From a virus, in the IMG/VR virus record IMGVR_UViG_3300015360_000069, positions 1 to 47,184 of that record: a stretch of DNA of 47,184 bases; one strand, 5' to 3'. A program made the position numbers and the translations under genes. Under the pieces are notes generated by a model. It had not been told where the DNA came from and searched no databases. It saw nothing but the letters and a program-made list of their open reading frames with translations. Positions 1 through 7,231 of this stretch are shown here, piece by piece. Position 1 is the first letter of the stretch, and every line of letters begins with the position of its first letter.

Positions 1-177
1 ACGTACAGCGTCAACGGCGAGCGGCGATCGTTCGCGCTGTTGCGTCCACTGGACGATGTCGCGGCGCAGGAGCGACTCCGGGAGGCCATCCTCGCCGCGT
101 ACGCCCAGGCGGCGGCCGACAAGGCCGGCGGCACCTTCCTCGATGAGCAGTGCGCCTCGCTGAACTTCACCCCGTAG
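1..177 (+). CDS. 3' part of a small hypothetical protein that begins at the other end of the window
   Basis: The frame is open from base 1 (T-Y-S-V-N-G-E-R-R) and stops at TAG 175-177, giving 58 residues without an initiation codon. It is in phase with the open frame that runs off the right end (47032-47184). Joining the two across a circular junction gives a 109-residue protein with no stop between the halves. The C-terminal part is alanine-rich and helical (around R-E-A-I-L-A-A-Y-A-Q-A-A-A). No known family was recognised. It would be the first gene of the rightward operon. Confidence 0.7.
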   Translation, partial: TYSVNGERRSFALLRPLDDVAAQERLREAILAAYAQAAADKAGGTFLDEQCASLNFTP

Positions 178-261
178 CGTGCTTCAGGTTGGGCGCGTCG
201 CTCTCGCGGGCGGCGCGTCCAGCCGGGCGCATGGTGCGAACCGATACGAAGGGGTGATCTG

Positions 262-681
262 ATGGGATGGCATGGGCCGGTGGGCGGATACAAGAGCGTG
301 AGTCAGGCAATCGCGGACAACTTCGAGCCGGGCTCGATCCTCGATGAGCGCGGCGACGCGCGACCGGGCGGCGGTGTCGGTTGGGTACTGCTGTCGGGCG
401 CGGCGATGCAGGACGGGGCGCCGCTGATTGTGTGCGTGCTGGTTGAGGGCGGAATGGTCAAGCTGATGGATTCGACGATGGGCCCGTACTACTACGACGC
501 GCCGATCGCGTGGCTGGACCTGGTCCCGGTGCGGGACTCGTGCGGAGGCAGCGAGCACGGATGGCGCGCCGAGGTGCGAGCGCGGGCGGCGGGTCAGCCG
601 GTGCGGACGGTGCGCCGCGGCTCGATGCTGATGGAGTCGGCGATCGTGGTGCCGGCGGAGGGGGTGAGCTGTGACGACTAA
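262..681 (+). CDS. Hypothetical protein, 139 aa
   Basis: ATG at 262 follows a strong ribosome-binding site, AAGGGGTGATC, which matches an extended stretch of the 16S rRNA 3' end. The protein is soluble-looking, with a central segment rich in glycine and hydrophobic residues (G-W-V-L-L-S-G-A-A) followed by a tyrosine triplet (Y-Y-Y). No family was recognised. Its last codons overlap the GTG start of the next gene by 11 bases, so the two are probably translationally coupled. The rightward early-type operon context is the only functional hint. Confidence 0.75.
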   Translation: MGWHGPVGGYKSVSQAIADNFEPGSILDERGDARPGGGVGWVLLSGAAMQDGAPLIVCVLVEGGMVKLMDSTMGPYYYDAPIAWLDLVPVRDSCGGSEHGWRAEVRARAAGQPVRTVRRGSMLMESAIVVPAEGVSCDD

Positions 682-1141
682 GGCGGTCGAGCACGACGAC
701 GACGAGCAGCCGACCTGCCCGGAGTGCGGGCCCGGCGAAACGCTCGAAGGTCAATACATGGCGGACGCGAGCGAGGAGCGCGGCGAGTACGACGGCTTCC
801 TGTGCGGGCGCTGCCGCGGCTACTGGACGGCCGCGGAGCTGGACGCGACGAGCGGCTATCGCCAGGCGTTCATTGATGGCGACGCGGTCGCCGAACGCAT
901 CCGCGAGCAGGCCGCACGGCGGGCGCCGGTGAACCTGTTCGCGAGCGGCGCCAAGTTGATCGTGCTGCTCGATGGTCTGGTGAGCTTTGCGGCGCTGGCC
1001 GACACGATGCTATCGGCGACCGACGCGCGACGCGGTGCGGCGTACTGCCGGGCGCAAGCGGGCCGCGAGGACAACTCGATCGCGTTCTTCACGGCGGCGG
1101 CGGAGATGCTTGACGCCATCGCGGCGGAGTCGGACGAGTGA
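671..1141 (+). CDS. Hypothetical protein with N-terminal zinc-ribbon-like cysteines, 156 aa
   Basis: GTG start at 671, preceded by GGAGGGGG. After an acidic stretch (H-D-D-D-E) there is C-P-E-C near residues 16-19 and L-C-G-R-C near residues 45-49. Two CxxC knuckles about 27 residues apart are typical of a zinc ribbon. The rest is helical and alanine-rich, and the tail is acidic. The stop overlaps the next GTG by four bases (GTGA, 1138-1141). Zinc binding is inferred from cysteine spacing only. The molecular role is unknown. Confidence 0.75.
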   Translation: MTTKAVEHDDDEQPTCPECGPGETLEGQYMADASEERGEYDGFLCGRCRGYWTAAELDATSGYRQAFIDGDAVAERIREQAARRAPVNLFASGAKLIVLLDGLVSFAALADTMLSATDARRGAAYCRAQAGREDNSIAFFTAAAEMLDAIAAESDE

Positions 1142-1440
1142 CGGCGCGCGATCGGTTCTGGCATTCGGTGACGTTCGGCCAAGGCCAGCGGGCGCGCGTG
1201 CAAACGGTCATCTACTGGACGACGCCAGGCGCCGCGGCGCGCGAGTTGGCCGCGGTACGCGCGTCGCTTGTCGTGGCCGCTGGTCAGGGTCGCGGGTTGC
1301 AGGTCGCGACGATGGCGGCCTGGTCGCGCGACGCGATGACGCGGCACCGATGGCGGGCGCTGACCTCGGCGCGCGATCGGCTGTACGCGATGCGCCAGGC
1401 GAGGGAGGCGCGCGTGCTGCGGTGCCGGGTGCCGGCGTGA
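1138..1440 (+). CDS. Hypothetical basic protein, 100 aa
   Basis: The GTG start at 1138 sits in the GTGA overlap with the upstream stop, and its own stop overlaps the next GTG in the same way. The product is arginine-rich (for example M-T-R-H-R-W-R-A-L and R-D-R-L-Y-A-M-R-Q-A-R) and could bind nucleic acid, but no motif proves this. No family was recognised. Coupled starts at both ends support it as a real member of the rightward operon. Confidence 0.65.
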   Translation: MTARDRFWHSVTFGQGQRARVQTVIYWTTPGAAARELAAVRASLVVAAGQGRGLQVATMAAWSRDAMTRHRWRALTSARDRLYAMRQAREARVLRCRVPA

Positions 1441-1664
1441 AAGACGACGACGGCGGGCGGCTGGTGCTGTTCGCTGGGGCGGTGACTACCGCGGACGTGT
1501 TGCGCGAGGTGCGCGCGGCTGACCGCATGCGGCGACGGTTGGAACAACTCGAAGGGGTGAACGATGGCGAACTATTGGATGCAGGCGAACAACGGCGACG
1601 GCGACGTATTCACGACGGCGGATCCGTCCCATCATCCGGGAAGCAAGCGGATCGCGAAGGCTGA
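1437..1664 (+). CDS. Small hypothetical protein, 75 aa
   Basis: GTG at 1437 overlaps the upstream stop as GTGA. The N-terminal half (M-K-D-D-D-G-G-R-L-V-L-F-A-G) looks protein-like, and the middle is a basic helix (R-A-A-D-R-M-R-R-R-L-E-Q-L). Its last 100 bases overlap the next gene in another frame, so the C-terminal end (R-R-R-R-R-I-H-D-G-G) is constrained by, or is a by-product of, the gene at 1564. Support is the coupled start alone. It may be a short genuine protein. Confidence 0.5.
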   Translation: MKDDDGGRLVLFAGAVTTADVLREVRAADRMRRRLEQLEGVNDGELLDAGEQRRRRRIHDGGSVPSSGKQADREG

Positions 1665-2346
1665 AGGGGTGAGGCTCGATCGCGAGCAGTCGCGCGCAAC
1701 GCTGCGGGCGTTCTTCCCGCCAGGCTCAACGGCGTACACGGTCCTCCGCCATGTTTCGGCGTCTGGGATGTCGAGGCGGATCGGCGTGCTGTTCGCGGAG
1801 GGATCGAGGGTGCGCGACGTTTCGCACCTGGTCGCGCGTGCGCTCGGCGACAAGTTGAGCGACAAAGGCGGGATCGTCGTCGGCTGGTGCGGGATGGATA
1901 TGGGCTTTCACCTGGTCCATAACCTGTCGTCGGCGCTCTGGGGTAACGGGTACGAGTGCCTCGGCAAAGACGCGGACGGCCGGCGGTGCTGCCCGTCGAA
2001 CTATCACAGCAACCACCACGACAGCGTGAGATGTGAAGGCGTCGAGCGCGGCGGCGAGCGCTTGCGGTGCTATCAGCCGAACGTCTGGAACTCCCGTCAC
2101 GACGTGCCGGCGGGCTGGCCGCGGGTCGAGGTGCTGCCGGGGCGACTCGGCCAGGCGGACGGCGGAGCGGTCGCGGTCCTTGCGGCGTGCCTGTTCGCAC
2201 CGGCGGACGCGATGACCGAGGACGGCACGACGCGCGAGATCTGCCCGGCCTGCAAGGGTCACGGCTACCTACCGAACCCGGCAGGCCCGGAGCGCTTCGA
2301 CCTGGTCCACGCGGACGGCTACGCGCTGCGTCACGAGTGGGTGTAG
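1564..2346 (+). CDS. Conserved phage protein of unknown function (R-H-V-S-x-S-G-M-S-R family), 260 aa
   Basis: ATG 1564 follows the strong site GAAGGGGTGA. Residues about 47-72 read T-A-Y-T-V-L-R-H-V-S-A-S-G-M-S-R-R-I. This resembles a signature I recall from small conserved hypothetical proteins of many tailed phages, usually seen without assigned function. Further on are several Cys/His-rich stretches (R-R-C-C-P-S-N-Y-H-S-N-H-H) and a C-terminal C-P-A-C-K-G-H-G knuckle like half of a DnaJ-type zinc motif. Metal binding is therefore plausible. It is the largest protein of the rightward operon. Confidence 0.75.
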   Translation: MANYWMQANNGDGDVFTTADPSHHPGSKRIAKAEGVRLDREQSRATLRAFFPPGSTAYTVLRHVSASGMSRRIGVLFAEGSRVRDVSHLVARALGDKLSDKGGIVVGWCGMDMGFHLVHNLSSALWGNGYECLGKDADGRRCCPSNYHSNHHDSVRCEGVERGGERLRCYQPNVWNSRHDVPAGWPRVEVLPGRLGQADGGAVAVLAACLFAPADAMTEDGTTREICPACKGHGYLPNPAGPERFDLVHADGYALRHEWV

Positions 2347-2349
2347 GTC

Positions 2350-2613
2350 ATGCTCTACGAACTCACCAGCAATGCGGATCACGTCCGCATCATCGAGGGC
2401 CCCGCGCATCGTCGCGGTGCCCTTCCTATCGCGCTCACGGTCTGGATCGGCGAGGTGTGGCTACCAAGCCTGATCGCTCCGCGAGGCGCGAGAATCACAC
2501 ACGCGGACGTTTGCCACATCGAGCCCACGAAGCTATGGCGCGGCGGCGTGGCGGCGATGGGCAAGACCTCGCACGTTGCGCGCGTCTATCGGCCATCAGG
2601 CGGCGACCAGTGA
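2350..2613 (+). CDS. Hypothetical protein, 87 aa
   Basis: ATG at 2350 lies three bases after the preceding stop, with a weak TAGGT upstream, so translation probably depends on coupling. The first half is a mixed beta-like segment (I-A-L-T-V-W-I-G-E-V-W-L-P-S-L-I). There are no transmembrane segments or cysteine motifs and no recognised family. The stop overlaps the following GTG start by four bases (GTGA). Confidence 0.6.
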   Translation: MLYELTSNADHVRIIEGPAHRRGALPIALTVWIGEVWLPSLIAPRGARITHADVCHIEPTKLWRGGVAAMGKTSHVARVYRPSGGDQ

Positions 2614-2849
2614 CGGGCGACCAGGGCAACACGCGCGAGGCCATCACGCGGCGCATTCGAGAGCCGCGCGAGGCGGTCAAATGGTGGGCCGTGAAGCACT
2701 CTGGGTGCATCTGGATGGTCACGAGCCGGATAGCGGGCCAGGTTCCGAGTGAGTCGCGCGAGGGCGTGCGGTTCGCGCTCGTCGTCGGTCCATTCAACAC
2801 GAGACGCCAGGCGCACGGGTGCCGGCTGACCATGAGGGGGGAAGCATGA
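2610..2849 (+). CDS. Small basic hypothetical protein, 79 aa
   Basis: GTG at 2610 is in a GTGA overlap with the upstream stop. It opens with a charged helix (R-E-A-I-T-R-R-I-R-E-P-R-E-A) and then a tryptophan-containing beta-like core (V-K-W-W-A-V-K-H-S-G-C-I-W-M-V). Its own stop overlaps the next start (ATGA, 2846-2849). No family was recognised. The start was chosen from the overlap. The same frame is open far upstream, but that part is antisense or shadow to other genes. Confidence 0.6.
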   Translation: MTGDQGNTREAITRRIREPREAVKWWAVKHSGCIWMVTSRIAGQVPSESREGVRFALVVGPFNTRRQAHGCRLTMRGEA

Positions 2850-3484
2850 CGATCACCAACACGCGGAGCGAACTATCGGAGCGGCTCGGGCTACTGGTGG
2901 AGGCCGTAGGCGCGGCCGAGTACCGACACCAGAACGAGCGGTGGAACTACGTGCAGGCGCTGACAATGGCCTCGGCGTCGCTGCTGGCGTTCGGGCTCGG
3001 CTGGGTCCAGACGGCGGAGGCGGCGCGACTGTCGAACGTGCGGCGCGCGTGGCACGATCCGGTCTACGCGCTGCATGGGCTGGGCGACCTTGACGGGCGG
3101 GCGACACTGCGCCAGGCGTGCGGGCTGTGGCTCGGGCTCGCGCGGTCGAGCGAGGCGGCAGGCCATCGCGAGGCCTTCGGCACGTACGCGCAACACCACG
3201 CGCGGCTGATGGAGTGCGAGCTACCAGCAGCCGGCGGGCCGCGGGCGGATTGGCTGCGGCTGTTCGGCGTGCTCGAACGTGCCGACTACGGCAGCGGCGA
3301 GAGCGTCGCGAGCATCCTGCTTGCCTCGGCGCTGAACGATGGGCGGGTGACAGATGCGGAGCTGAGCGACGCGCGAGCGTTCGCGCTGGCGGCGCTGGCG
3401 GATGTCTTCGACCAGGTCCGCGAGGTGCTCGCGGTCGCGTACAACATGACACCACGTACGGCGCCCGATCCGCCGGTCGAGTGA
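2846..3484 (+). CDS. Hypothetical helical protein, 212 aa
   Basis: ATG 2846 was chosen over an in-frame ATG at 2819 because it is preceded by GAGGGGGGAAG and forms an ATGA overlap with the upstream stop. The protein appears all-helical, with alanine-rich stretches (A-L-T-M-A-S-A-S-L-L-A-F-G-L-G-W) and W/H-containing segments. The hydrophobic stretch near residues 35-50 is short and could be a buried helix rather than a membrane span. No family was recognised. The stop overlaps the following mini-gene (GTGA). Confidence 0.7.
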   Translation: MTITNTRSELSERLGLLVEAVGAAEYRHQNERWNYVQALTMASASLLAFGLGWVQTAEAARLSNVRRAWHDPVYALHGLGDLDGRATLRQACGLWLGLARSSEAAGHREAFGTYAQHHARLMECELPAAGGPRADWLRLFGVLERADYGSGESVASILLASALNDGRVTDAELSDARAFALAALADVFDQVREVLAVAYNMTPRTAPDPPVE

Positions 3485-3555
3485 CCGATGGTCACGTTCT
3501 GACGTTCCTGCTATCGCTCGTCGGCGTCCTGCTGATGCGGTACTCTGAACGCTGA
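3481..3555 (+). CDS. Possible 24-aa membrane micro-protein
   Basis: GTG at 3481 overlaps the upstream stop by four bases, the same junction as elsewhere in this operon. The 24 codons encode a short hydrophobic helix (L-T-F-L-L-S-L-V-G-V-L-L-M) ending in a basic tail (R-Y-S-E-R). This is the usual layout of a single-pass micro-protein. It lies just before the operon terminator. Evidence is only the start overlap and the hydrophobic pattern, so it may be untranslated. Confidence 0.4.
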   Translation: MTDGHVLTFLLSLVGVLLMRYSER

Positions 3556-3569
3556 ACGGCTCGCCGTTC
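3554..3569 (+). repeat. Short inverted repeat GAACGGC / GCCGTTC
   Basis: A perfect 7-bp inverted repeat with a 2-bp centre (3554-3560 and 3563-3569) begins at the stop codon of the 24-codon gene, just ahead of the main terminator. It could form a small hairpin that stabilises the mRNA end, or serve as a binding site. Confidence 0.5.
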
Positions 3570-3587
3570 CGTCGTCACCCCGACGCG

Positions 3588-3627
3588 AAAGCCCGGCATC
3601 CTCCCGCAACGGAGGGCGCCGGGCTTT
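3588..3627. terminator. Bidirectional rho-independent terminator between convergent operons
   Basis: Perfect 10-bp arms AAAGCCCGGC (3588-3597) and GCCGGGCTTT (3618-3627) enclose a second stem CCTCC/GGAGG. A-runs and T-runs flank both sides, followed by CACCTTTT on the + strand. It sits exactly where the rightward operon (ending 3555) meets the leftward operon (ending 3635), as expected for a terminator used in both directions. Confidence 0.85.
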
Positions 3628-3634
3628 CACCTTT

Positions 3635-4027
3635 TCAGGCGGTCGCGCGTCGCGCTGGGCGGAGGCGGCGATGCGGGCGCCGCGGTGCCGGCGGGCCGTC
3701 GCGCTCCCGCATCATCCACTCCCGCGAGGTGTCGCAGGCGGCGCGCAGTGACGGCGACCAGGTCGCGCGCTGGGCCAGGCGCCAGGCTACGCCGTTGGGG
3801 CTCGTCGCGTGGTCCTTGCGGACGTAGAGCCGGACGCGCCACGGGTCGTGGGCGGCGGCGGCGCGGTGCCAGTCGAACTCGACAAGCAGGCGGTGCGCGT
3901 AGTCTGGGCTGACGTAGTCGGCGCGTTCGAGGAAGAGCACGCGATCGCCCTCCTCACTCTTGCCGAGGGCGCGCGAGGTTATGTGGCGATCGACCAATTC
4001 GGCCGGCGGCTGTGGCGGCGGGATCAC
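3635..4027 (-). CDS. Hypothetical basic protein after the endolysin, 130 aa
   Basis: GTG at 4027 overlaps the endolysin stop (GTGA) and has GGAG upstream within the endolysin end. The start gives M-I-P-P-P-Q-P-P-A-E-L. The middle carries W/R-rich segments (D-P-W-R-V-R-L-Y-V-R-K-D-H) and the C-terminus is a strongly basic P/R tail. There is no transmembrane segment, so it is not an obvious holin. It is the last gene of the leftward early transcript, ending eight bases from the shared terminator. Confidence 0.65.
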   Translation of the reverse strand: MIPPPQPPAELVDRHITSRALGKSEEGDRVLFLERADYVSPDYAHRLLVEFDWHRAAAAHDPWRVRLYVRKDHATSPNGVAWRLAQRATWSPSLRAACDTSREWMMRERDGPPAPRRPHRRLRPARRATA

Positions 4028-4581
4028 TGCATCATCTCCAGGTGCGGGCGGTCGCGCAGGGTCGGCCAGTCGCCACCCCACACCAGGCCGTGAGACTTGC
4101 CGAGGGTGCCGAGGAGCGACCACGGGTGCAGCTCCGCCCACGACAGCGCGCCCTTCACGTCGAGGAAGCACAGATCGACGGCGCAGCCGAGCCCGCGCCA
4201 CGGTCCCTCAACCGCTACTTGATGGTTCGACCGCCGCTTGATGCCGTCCAGGTGCGTCACGATCTTGCCGGGCCTCTTCGGGTCGCGGCCCTGGGCGTAC
4301 AGCTCCTGCTGCTCCTTGTCGGAGCGGACACCGCTGGAGACGACGAGCCGGTCGCCGGTCGTGTGGAACATGGCCGAGATGATGGCGACCACCGCGGTCT
4401 GCATCGGCGGCGCGATGCCGCGCAGCTTGGCGAGCGTCTTCGGGTACTCGAGATGCACCTCGAGGTCGGCCTGGGCGGCGCGCAAGGCCGTCACCGCTGA
4501 TTCGACAACGCCCTCCTTGGTCGCGGCGGCGGACTCCTGCACGTCCTTGATGTGCGATGCGAAACCGCTGAAGTCAGACAA
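4024..4581 (-). CDS. Endolysin, M15-family peptidase (D-Ala-D-Ala carboxypeptidase / L-Ala-D-Glu endopeptidase type), 185 aa
   Basis: The residues match the zinc peptidase family M15 (VanY-like and phage L-alanyl-D-glutamate peptidases). S-S-G-V-R-S-D near 82-88 is followed by zinc ligands His120 (S-N-H-Q), Asp136 (G-C-A-V-D-L) and His180 (R-P-H-L-E-M), and G-L-V-W-G-G-D-W matches the conserved core. The role would be cleavage of peptidoglycan stem peptides at the end of infection. The first 60 residues form a helical extension. The start is TTG 4581, which follows a GGGGG ribosome-binding site and overlaps the upstream stop by eight bases. An upstream frame extension would run into the resolvase gene. 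No signal peptide is visible, so export would need a holin. Confidence 0.85.
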   Translation of the reverse strand: MSDFSGFASHIKDVQESAAATKEGVVESAVTALRAAQADLEVHLEYPKTLAKLRGIAPPMQTAVVAIISAMFHTTGDRLVVSSGVRSDKEQQELYAQGRDPKRPGKIVTHLDGIKRRSNHQVAVEGPWRGLGCAVDLCFLDVKGALSWAELHPWSLLGTLGKSHGLVWGGDWPTLRDRPHLEMMQ

Positions 4582-5014
4582 GGCGCTCCCCCTTTCGACG
4601 GCCGAACTCCGCGATGAGCAGCGCGTCGGCGATGGCATGCGTGATTTTCAGGCTCGGGAACAGGGCCTGGGCCCGTGCCTTGCTGATGTTCTTGTCACCG
4701 CCGGTGCGGCACTGCATCACGTTCTGCCACTTCACCGGCGTCACCGCGTCGTAGGGGATCTCGAGCGCGGTCAGCGCCAGGCGCAGCCGGCCGTCGCTCT
4801 GGCCCATTTTGAACGCGGACTGCGAGCCGTTCTTGGGCATCGCGTGAATGAGTTCGAGGTAGGCGTGCGCGCCGCCGGCCGCATGCGGGCGGAGCAGGTC
4901 CACCAGGTCGCGGTCGGTGTCGGGCATCTTCCCGACCCAATGCACGTACCCATCGGGCTCGAGGATGGCGACGCCACCGCTGACACCAGGGTCGATGCCG
5001 ATCGTCCTGGTCAT
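4574..5014 (-). CDS. RuvC-like Holliday-junction resolvase, 146 aa
   Basis: The RNase H-fold start T-I-G-I-D-P-G-V-S-G-G (Asp8) is the signature of RuvC-type resolvases. An acidic residue follows in Y-L-E-L (Glu54), and the end H-A-I-A-D-A-L-L-I (His126, Asp130) matches the family's C-terminal active-site strand and helix. Phage members cut branched DNA during recombination and before packaging. ATG 5014 forms a TGATG overlap with the upstream stop. The stop lies inside the start of the endolysin gene. It fits with RecT and the YqaJ exonuclease encoded upstream in the same block. Confidence 0.85.
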   Translation of the reverse strand: MTRTIGIDPGVSGGVAILEPDGYVHWVGKMPDTDRDLVDLLRPHAAGGAHAYLELIHAMPKNGSQSAFKMGQSDGRLRLALTALEIPYDAVTPVKWQNVMQCRTGGDKNISKARAQALFPSLKITHAIADALLIAEFGRRKGERLV

Positions 5015-5256
5015 CACTGCACGTCCTTCCAGCCGGCGGCGTAGTCGTCCGACGCGCCCGGCCAGGTGAAGTTCCACTCGCGGCCGTACCGCGCGATCTC
5101 GTCGGCCCGCTGCTCGGCCTGGGCCTGCGCCTCGGCCGCGCGCAGATCCTCGGCAGTCGGCGACGTGACGTTGTAGATGACGCCGTGCGTGGACCAGGCG
5201 GGGTTCGCCAGGCGCAACCGCGTGTCGTCACGGAGCCACTTCGGAAGCCACAGCAT
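5014..5256 (-). CDS. Small hypothetical protein, 80 aa
   Basis: ATG 5256 (M-L-W-L-P-K-W-L-R-D-D) is preceded by AAAGGAG at ideal spacing, so it is preferred over the in-frame GTG eight codons upstream. The N-terminus is amphipathic with three tryptophan or leucine pairs, and the middle is a charged helix (E-D-L-R-A-A-E-A-Q-A-Q-A-E-Q-R-A-D-E). No family was recognised. It overlaps the previous gene by 29 bases and the resolvase start by one base. Confidence 0.65.
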   Translation of the reverse strand: MLWLPKWLRDDTRLRLANPAWSTHGVIYNVTSPTAEDLRAAEAQAQAEQRADEIARYGREWNFTWPGASDDYAAGWKDVQ

Positions 5257-5809
5257 TGGAGTCTCCTTTCGTTGTGACACCTGGTCCGGGCGCCTTGTGG
5301 CCCTTGACCGGAAAGACGTGCGCGCACTCCGGGCACTTCACATGCGCGCCGCTGTAGCCGTCACGCTTGCGCTCCACCACGAGCGTCCGCCGCGGGTTGC
5401 TCGAGGGCCTATCGACGCCGACCAGGCCGCGCGCAGTCGGCGGGTGCAGGTCGAAGTAGTGTTCAACGTCGTTCGCGAACCAGTGATTTTCAATCGCCAT
5501 CGAGAGCACGAGTAGCCGCGAGGTTTCATCCGGCTCGCGGAGCAGCGCGCGATGCGTGTCGAAGGACAGCAAGTCGTTGTTGCGACCACGCGGGAACGCG
5601 CGCCCCACGCGGCAGTAGTTCTCGAGCGTCGGCCGGGCACGCTGGAGAATGACCATCGAGCGCGCGAAGCACGGGTCGAAGGCCTTGCCCTGCCCCTCGG
5701 CGAGCCACCAGGCCATCTCCCAATTCGAGTTCTGCTCGCGACGCGCCACGAGCTTGCCGGCCTCGAGCCATACGGCCTGCTCATCCTCGACTCGGAGTCG
5801 CGCCGTCAC
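5228..5809 (-). CDS. Putative DNA-associated protein with C-terminal zinc knuckle, 193 aa
   Basis: GTG 5809 overlaps the preceding stop (GTGA). The middle, from W-E-M-A-W-W-L through F-P-R-G-R-N-N-D-L-L-S-F-D-T-H-R-A-L, resembles a helical segment I recall from phage and plasmid partition-type DNA-binding proteins, where L-S-F/W-x-H-H is followed by short helices. Near the C-terminus K-C-P-E-C-A-H-V-F-P-V-K-G-H could bind zinc. The DNA-related role is an inference from this weak resemblance and from the replication-gene neighbourhood. The first codons up to V-E-D-E-Q-A-V-W-L were retained because the overlap fixes the start. Confidence 0.6.
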   Translation of the reverse strand: MTARLRVEDEQAVWLEAGKLVARREQNSNWEMAWWLAEGQGKAFDPCFARSMVILQRARPTLENYCRVGRAFPRGRNNDLLSFDTHRALLREPDETSRLLVLSMAIENHWFANDVEHYFDLHPPTARGLVGVDRPSSNPRRTLVVERKRDGYSGAHVKCPECAHVFPVKGHKAPGPGVTTKGDSNAVASEVAP

Positions 5810-6189
5810 TTGAACACGTCCAGATGCAGGAGCAGCACCAGGTCGTTGATGCGGCGCGCGTGCTTGATGCGGAACACGAGCGTCGGCGGCGTGCCCTCGG
5901 AGAGCCCGCTCGCCTCGCACACCAGATGCACGTCGGCGCCCCTTGGCGGGAGCGTGTCGCGCCACGAATGCGTCACGACGACGGCCCGCACGTCGCCGCG
6001 GAAGACGTCGAACCACTGGTCCGGCGAGAGCGCGTACTTCCACGGGAGCGGGCACCATGGCGGCGGCGGGCCGGCGTCCTCGAGGATGCGCGCCACGATT
6101 GCGTCGAAGCGACCCTCCACCACCTTGAGCACTCCCTGCTTGGTCTGCTCGAGGAACACCACGAGCTGTGCCTGCTGAATGTCGTTCAT
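5806..6189 (-). CDS. Hypothetical protein, 127 aa
   Basis: ATG 6189 follows AGGGGTGAACG, the same extended ribosome-binding site seen at several other genes here. The N-terminal helix (Q-Q-A-Q-L-V-V-F-L-E-Q-T-K-Q-G-V-L) leads to a W/P-rich centre and a beta-like C-terminal half (R-A-V-V-V-T-H-S-W-R and A-D-V-H-L-V-C-E). No family was recognised. It lies between a helicase-loader-like gene and the zinc-knuckle gene it overlaps. Confidence 0.65.
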   Translation of the reverse strand: MNDIQQAQLVVFLEQTKQGVLKVVEGRFDAIVARILEDAGPPPPWCPLPWKYALSPDQWFDVFRGDVRAVVVTHSWRDTLPPRGADVHLVCEASGLSEGTPPTLVFRIKHARRINDLVLLLHLDVFK

Positions 6190-6198
6190 CGTTCACCC

Positions 6199-6750
6199 CT
6201 ACCGCTGGAACTTCACAAGCTGGCCCCGGCGGTTCGGGCTCCAGTTGTTGCCTTGCTTCTCCTCCGACCGCACCACGCCGGCACGGTTCTGGAGCGCCTT
6301 CCACTTGAAGACCGGGTTGTGCTCGCGACAGGAGCACGCGCCGGCCCACGAGTACACCTGGTCGCCGGTGGGATCGTCGGGTCGGATGTCGCGCTTCTCC
6401 CGAGCCGGCGCCACGCGAATGACCGTGCCTGAGTCTTGGCACTCCTCGCACCAGGGCTTGTCGCCAGGCTGCATCGGCGGCGGGCCTGCCATCTTCGCGC
6501 CGTCACGCTTGCGGACGATGGCCTCGCACTCTTCGACGATGTCCACCGGGTGCGGGAACTTCCGCAGCTTCTTCTGGAGCTGGTAGCACGCGGCCTCGAC
6601 GTCCTCGATGTCGTACTCCTCGAGGGCCTTGAAGTAGAGCAGCACGCGGGCGTTGTCCAGCTCCTTCTTCGGGTCGCGCATGAAGAGAATCGCGTGCAGC
6701 CCGAGCGCCGCTTTCAGCCGCGGCTCGCACGTCGGATCGAACTTGTTCAC
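6199..6750 (-). CDS. Helicase-loader-like replication protein with zinc-binding cysteines, 183 aa
   Basis: GTG 6750 overlaps the upstream stop (GTGA). Residues about 32-70 (A-R-V-L-L-Y-F-K-A-L-E-E-Y-D-I-E-D-V, then K-F-P-H-P-V-D-I-V-E) fit the pattern of phage replisome-organiser or helicase-loader/inhibitor domains, in which a Y-x-A-L helix pair is followed by F-P-x-P and another helix. The second half has W-C-E-E-C and C-S-C-R-E-H, suggesting one zinc site. No ATPase motif is present, so it is not a DnaC-type loader. A role in recruiting the host helicase is inferred from this and from the initiator-like gene at 7232. Confidence 0.6.
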   Translation of the reverse strand: MNKFDPTCEPRLKAALGLHAILFMRDPKKELDNARVLLYFKALEEYDIEDVEAACYQLQKKLRKFPHPVDIVEECEAIVRKRDGAKMAGPPPMQPGDKPWCEECQDSGTVIRVAPAREKRDIRPDDPTGDQVYSWAGACSCREHNPVFKWKALQNRAGVVRSEEKQGNNWSPNRRGQLVKFQR

Positions 6751-6965
6751 AGCGCGGCCTCGAGCCGGTCGAGCGACGCCAGGTAGTGCTGGGACTCGCG
6801 GAGCATCGCGCGGGCGTGCCGCGTCACCCACCAGCGGACCAGGAGGTTCCGCCGCTGCATCGGCGGCTCCTGCGCGTGGACGAGAGCGATGAAGTCTCGC
6901 GCGTCGTTGGCAACGGCGAGCCACTGTCGCCGGCAATCGTGAATCTGCTGCTGCTGCTCGCTCAT
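6747..6965 (-). CDS. Small hypothetical helical protein, 72 aa
   Basis: ATG 6965 lies in an ATGA overlap with the preceding stop and is preceded by AAGGGGTGA. The in-frame sequence farther upstream only shadows the preceding gene. The product begins M-S-E-Q-Q-Q-Q-I-H-D-C-R-R-Q-W-L and appears to form three charged helices. No domain was recognised. It is coupled to the loader-like gene by a GTGA overlap. Confidence 0.65.
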   Translation of the reverse strand: MSEQQQQIHDCRRQWLAVANDARDFIALVHAQEPPMQRRNLLVRWWVTRHARAMLRESQHYLASLDRLEAAL

Positions 6966-7231
6966 GCTGGTGTCACCCCTTCGCGTTCGCGTTCGCGTTC
7001 GCGTTGTCGTTTCGCCTGCGCCTTGCGTTCCAACGGCGTGTAGCCCTGCTCGTCGTACTCGCCGCGGAGAATCGCCTGCCGCATCCACTCACAGGCCGCG
7101 TCCACCTCCGCCTCGCATCGGTGGCAGTGATGCTGCCCGGTCCAGCCCTCGCCCGTCTCGCCGTACGCGCACACCGTCACGATGCGCGCCGTGTCACTGT
7201 CACCCCACAGAAACCCCTGCTGCTCTGCCAT
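6962..7231 (-). CDS. Hypothetical protein with Cys/His cluster and an Arg-Glu repeat tail, 89 aa
   Basis: ATG 7231 follows GAGGGTAG. Near residue 34 there is H-H-C-H-R-C-E-A-E-V, a possible zinc-binding half-site. The tail R-Q-R-E-R-E-R-E-R-E-G-V is encoded by a hexanucleotide repeat of TTCGCG units on the + strand (about 6970-6995), which also touches the ribosome-binding site of the next gene. Function is unknown. The stop overlaps the next start by four bases. Confidence 0.65.
   Translation of the reverse strand: MAEQQGFLWGDSDTARIVTVCAYGETGEGWTGQHHCHRCEAEVDAACEWMRQAILRGEYDEQGYTPLERKAQAKRQREREREREGVTPA

Noticed and set aside
6970-6995. Hexanucleotide repeat as a phase-variation tract
   Set aside because: The six-base unit keeps the reading frame, so slippage would only lengthen an Arg-Glu tail. 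The number of units is small.
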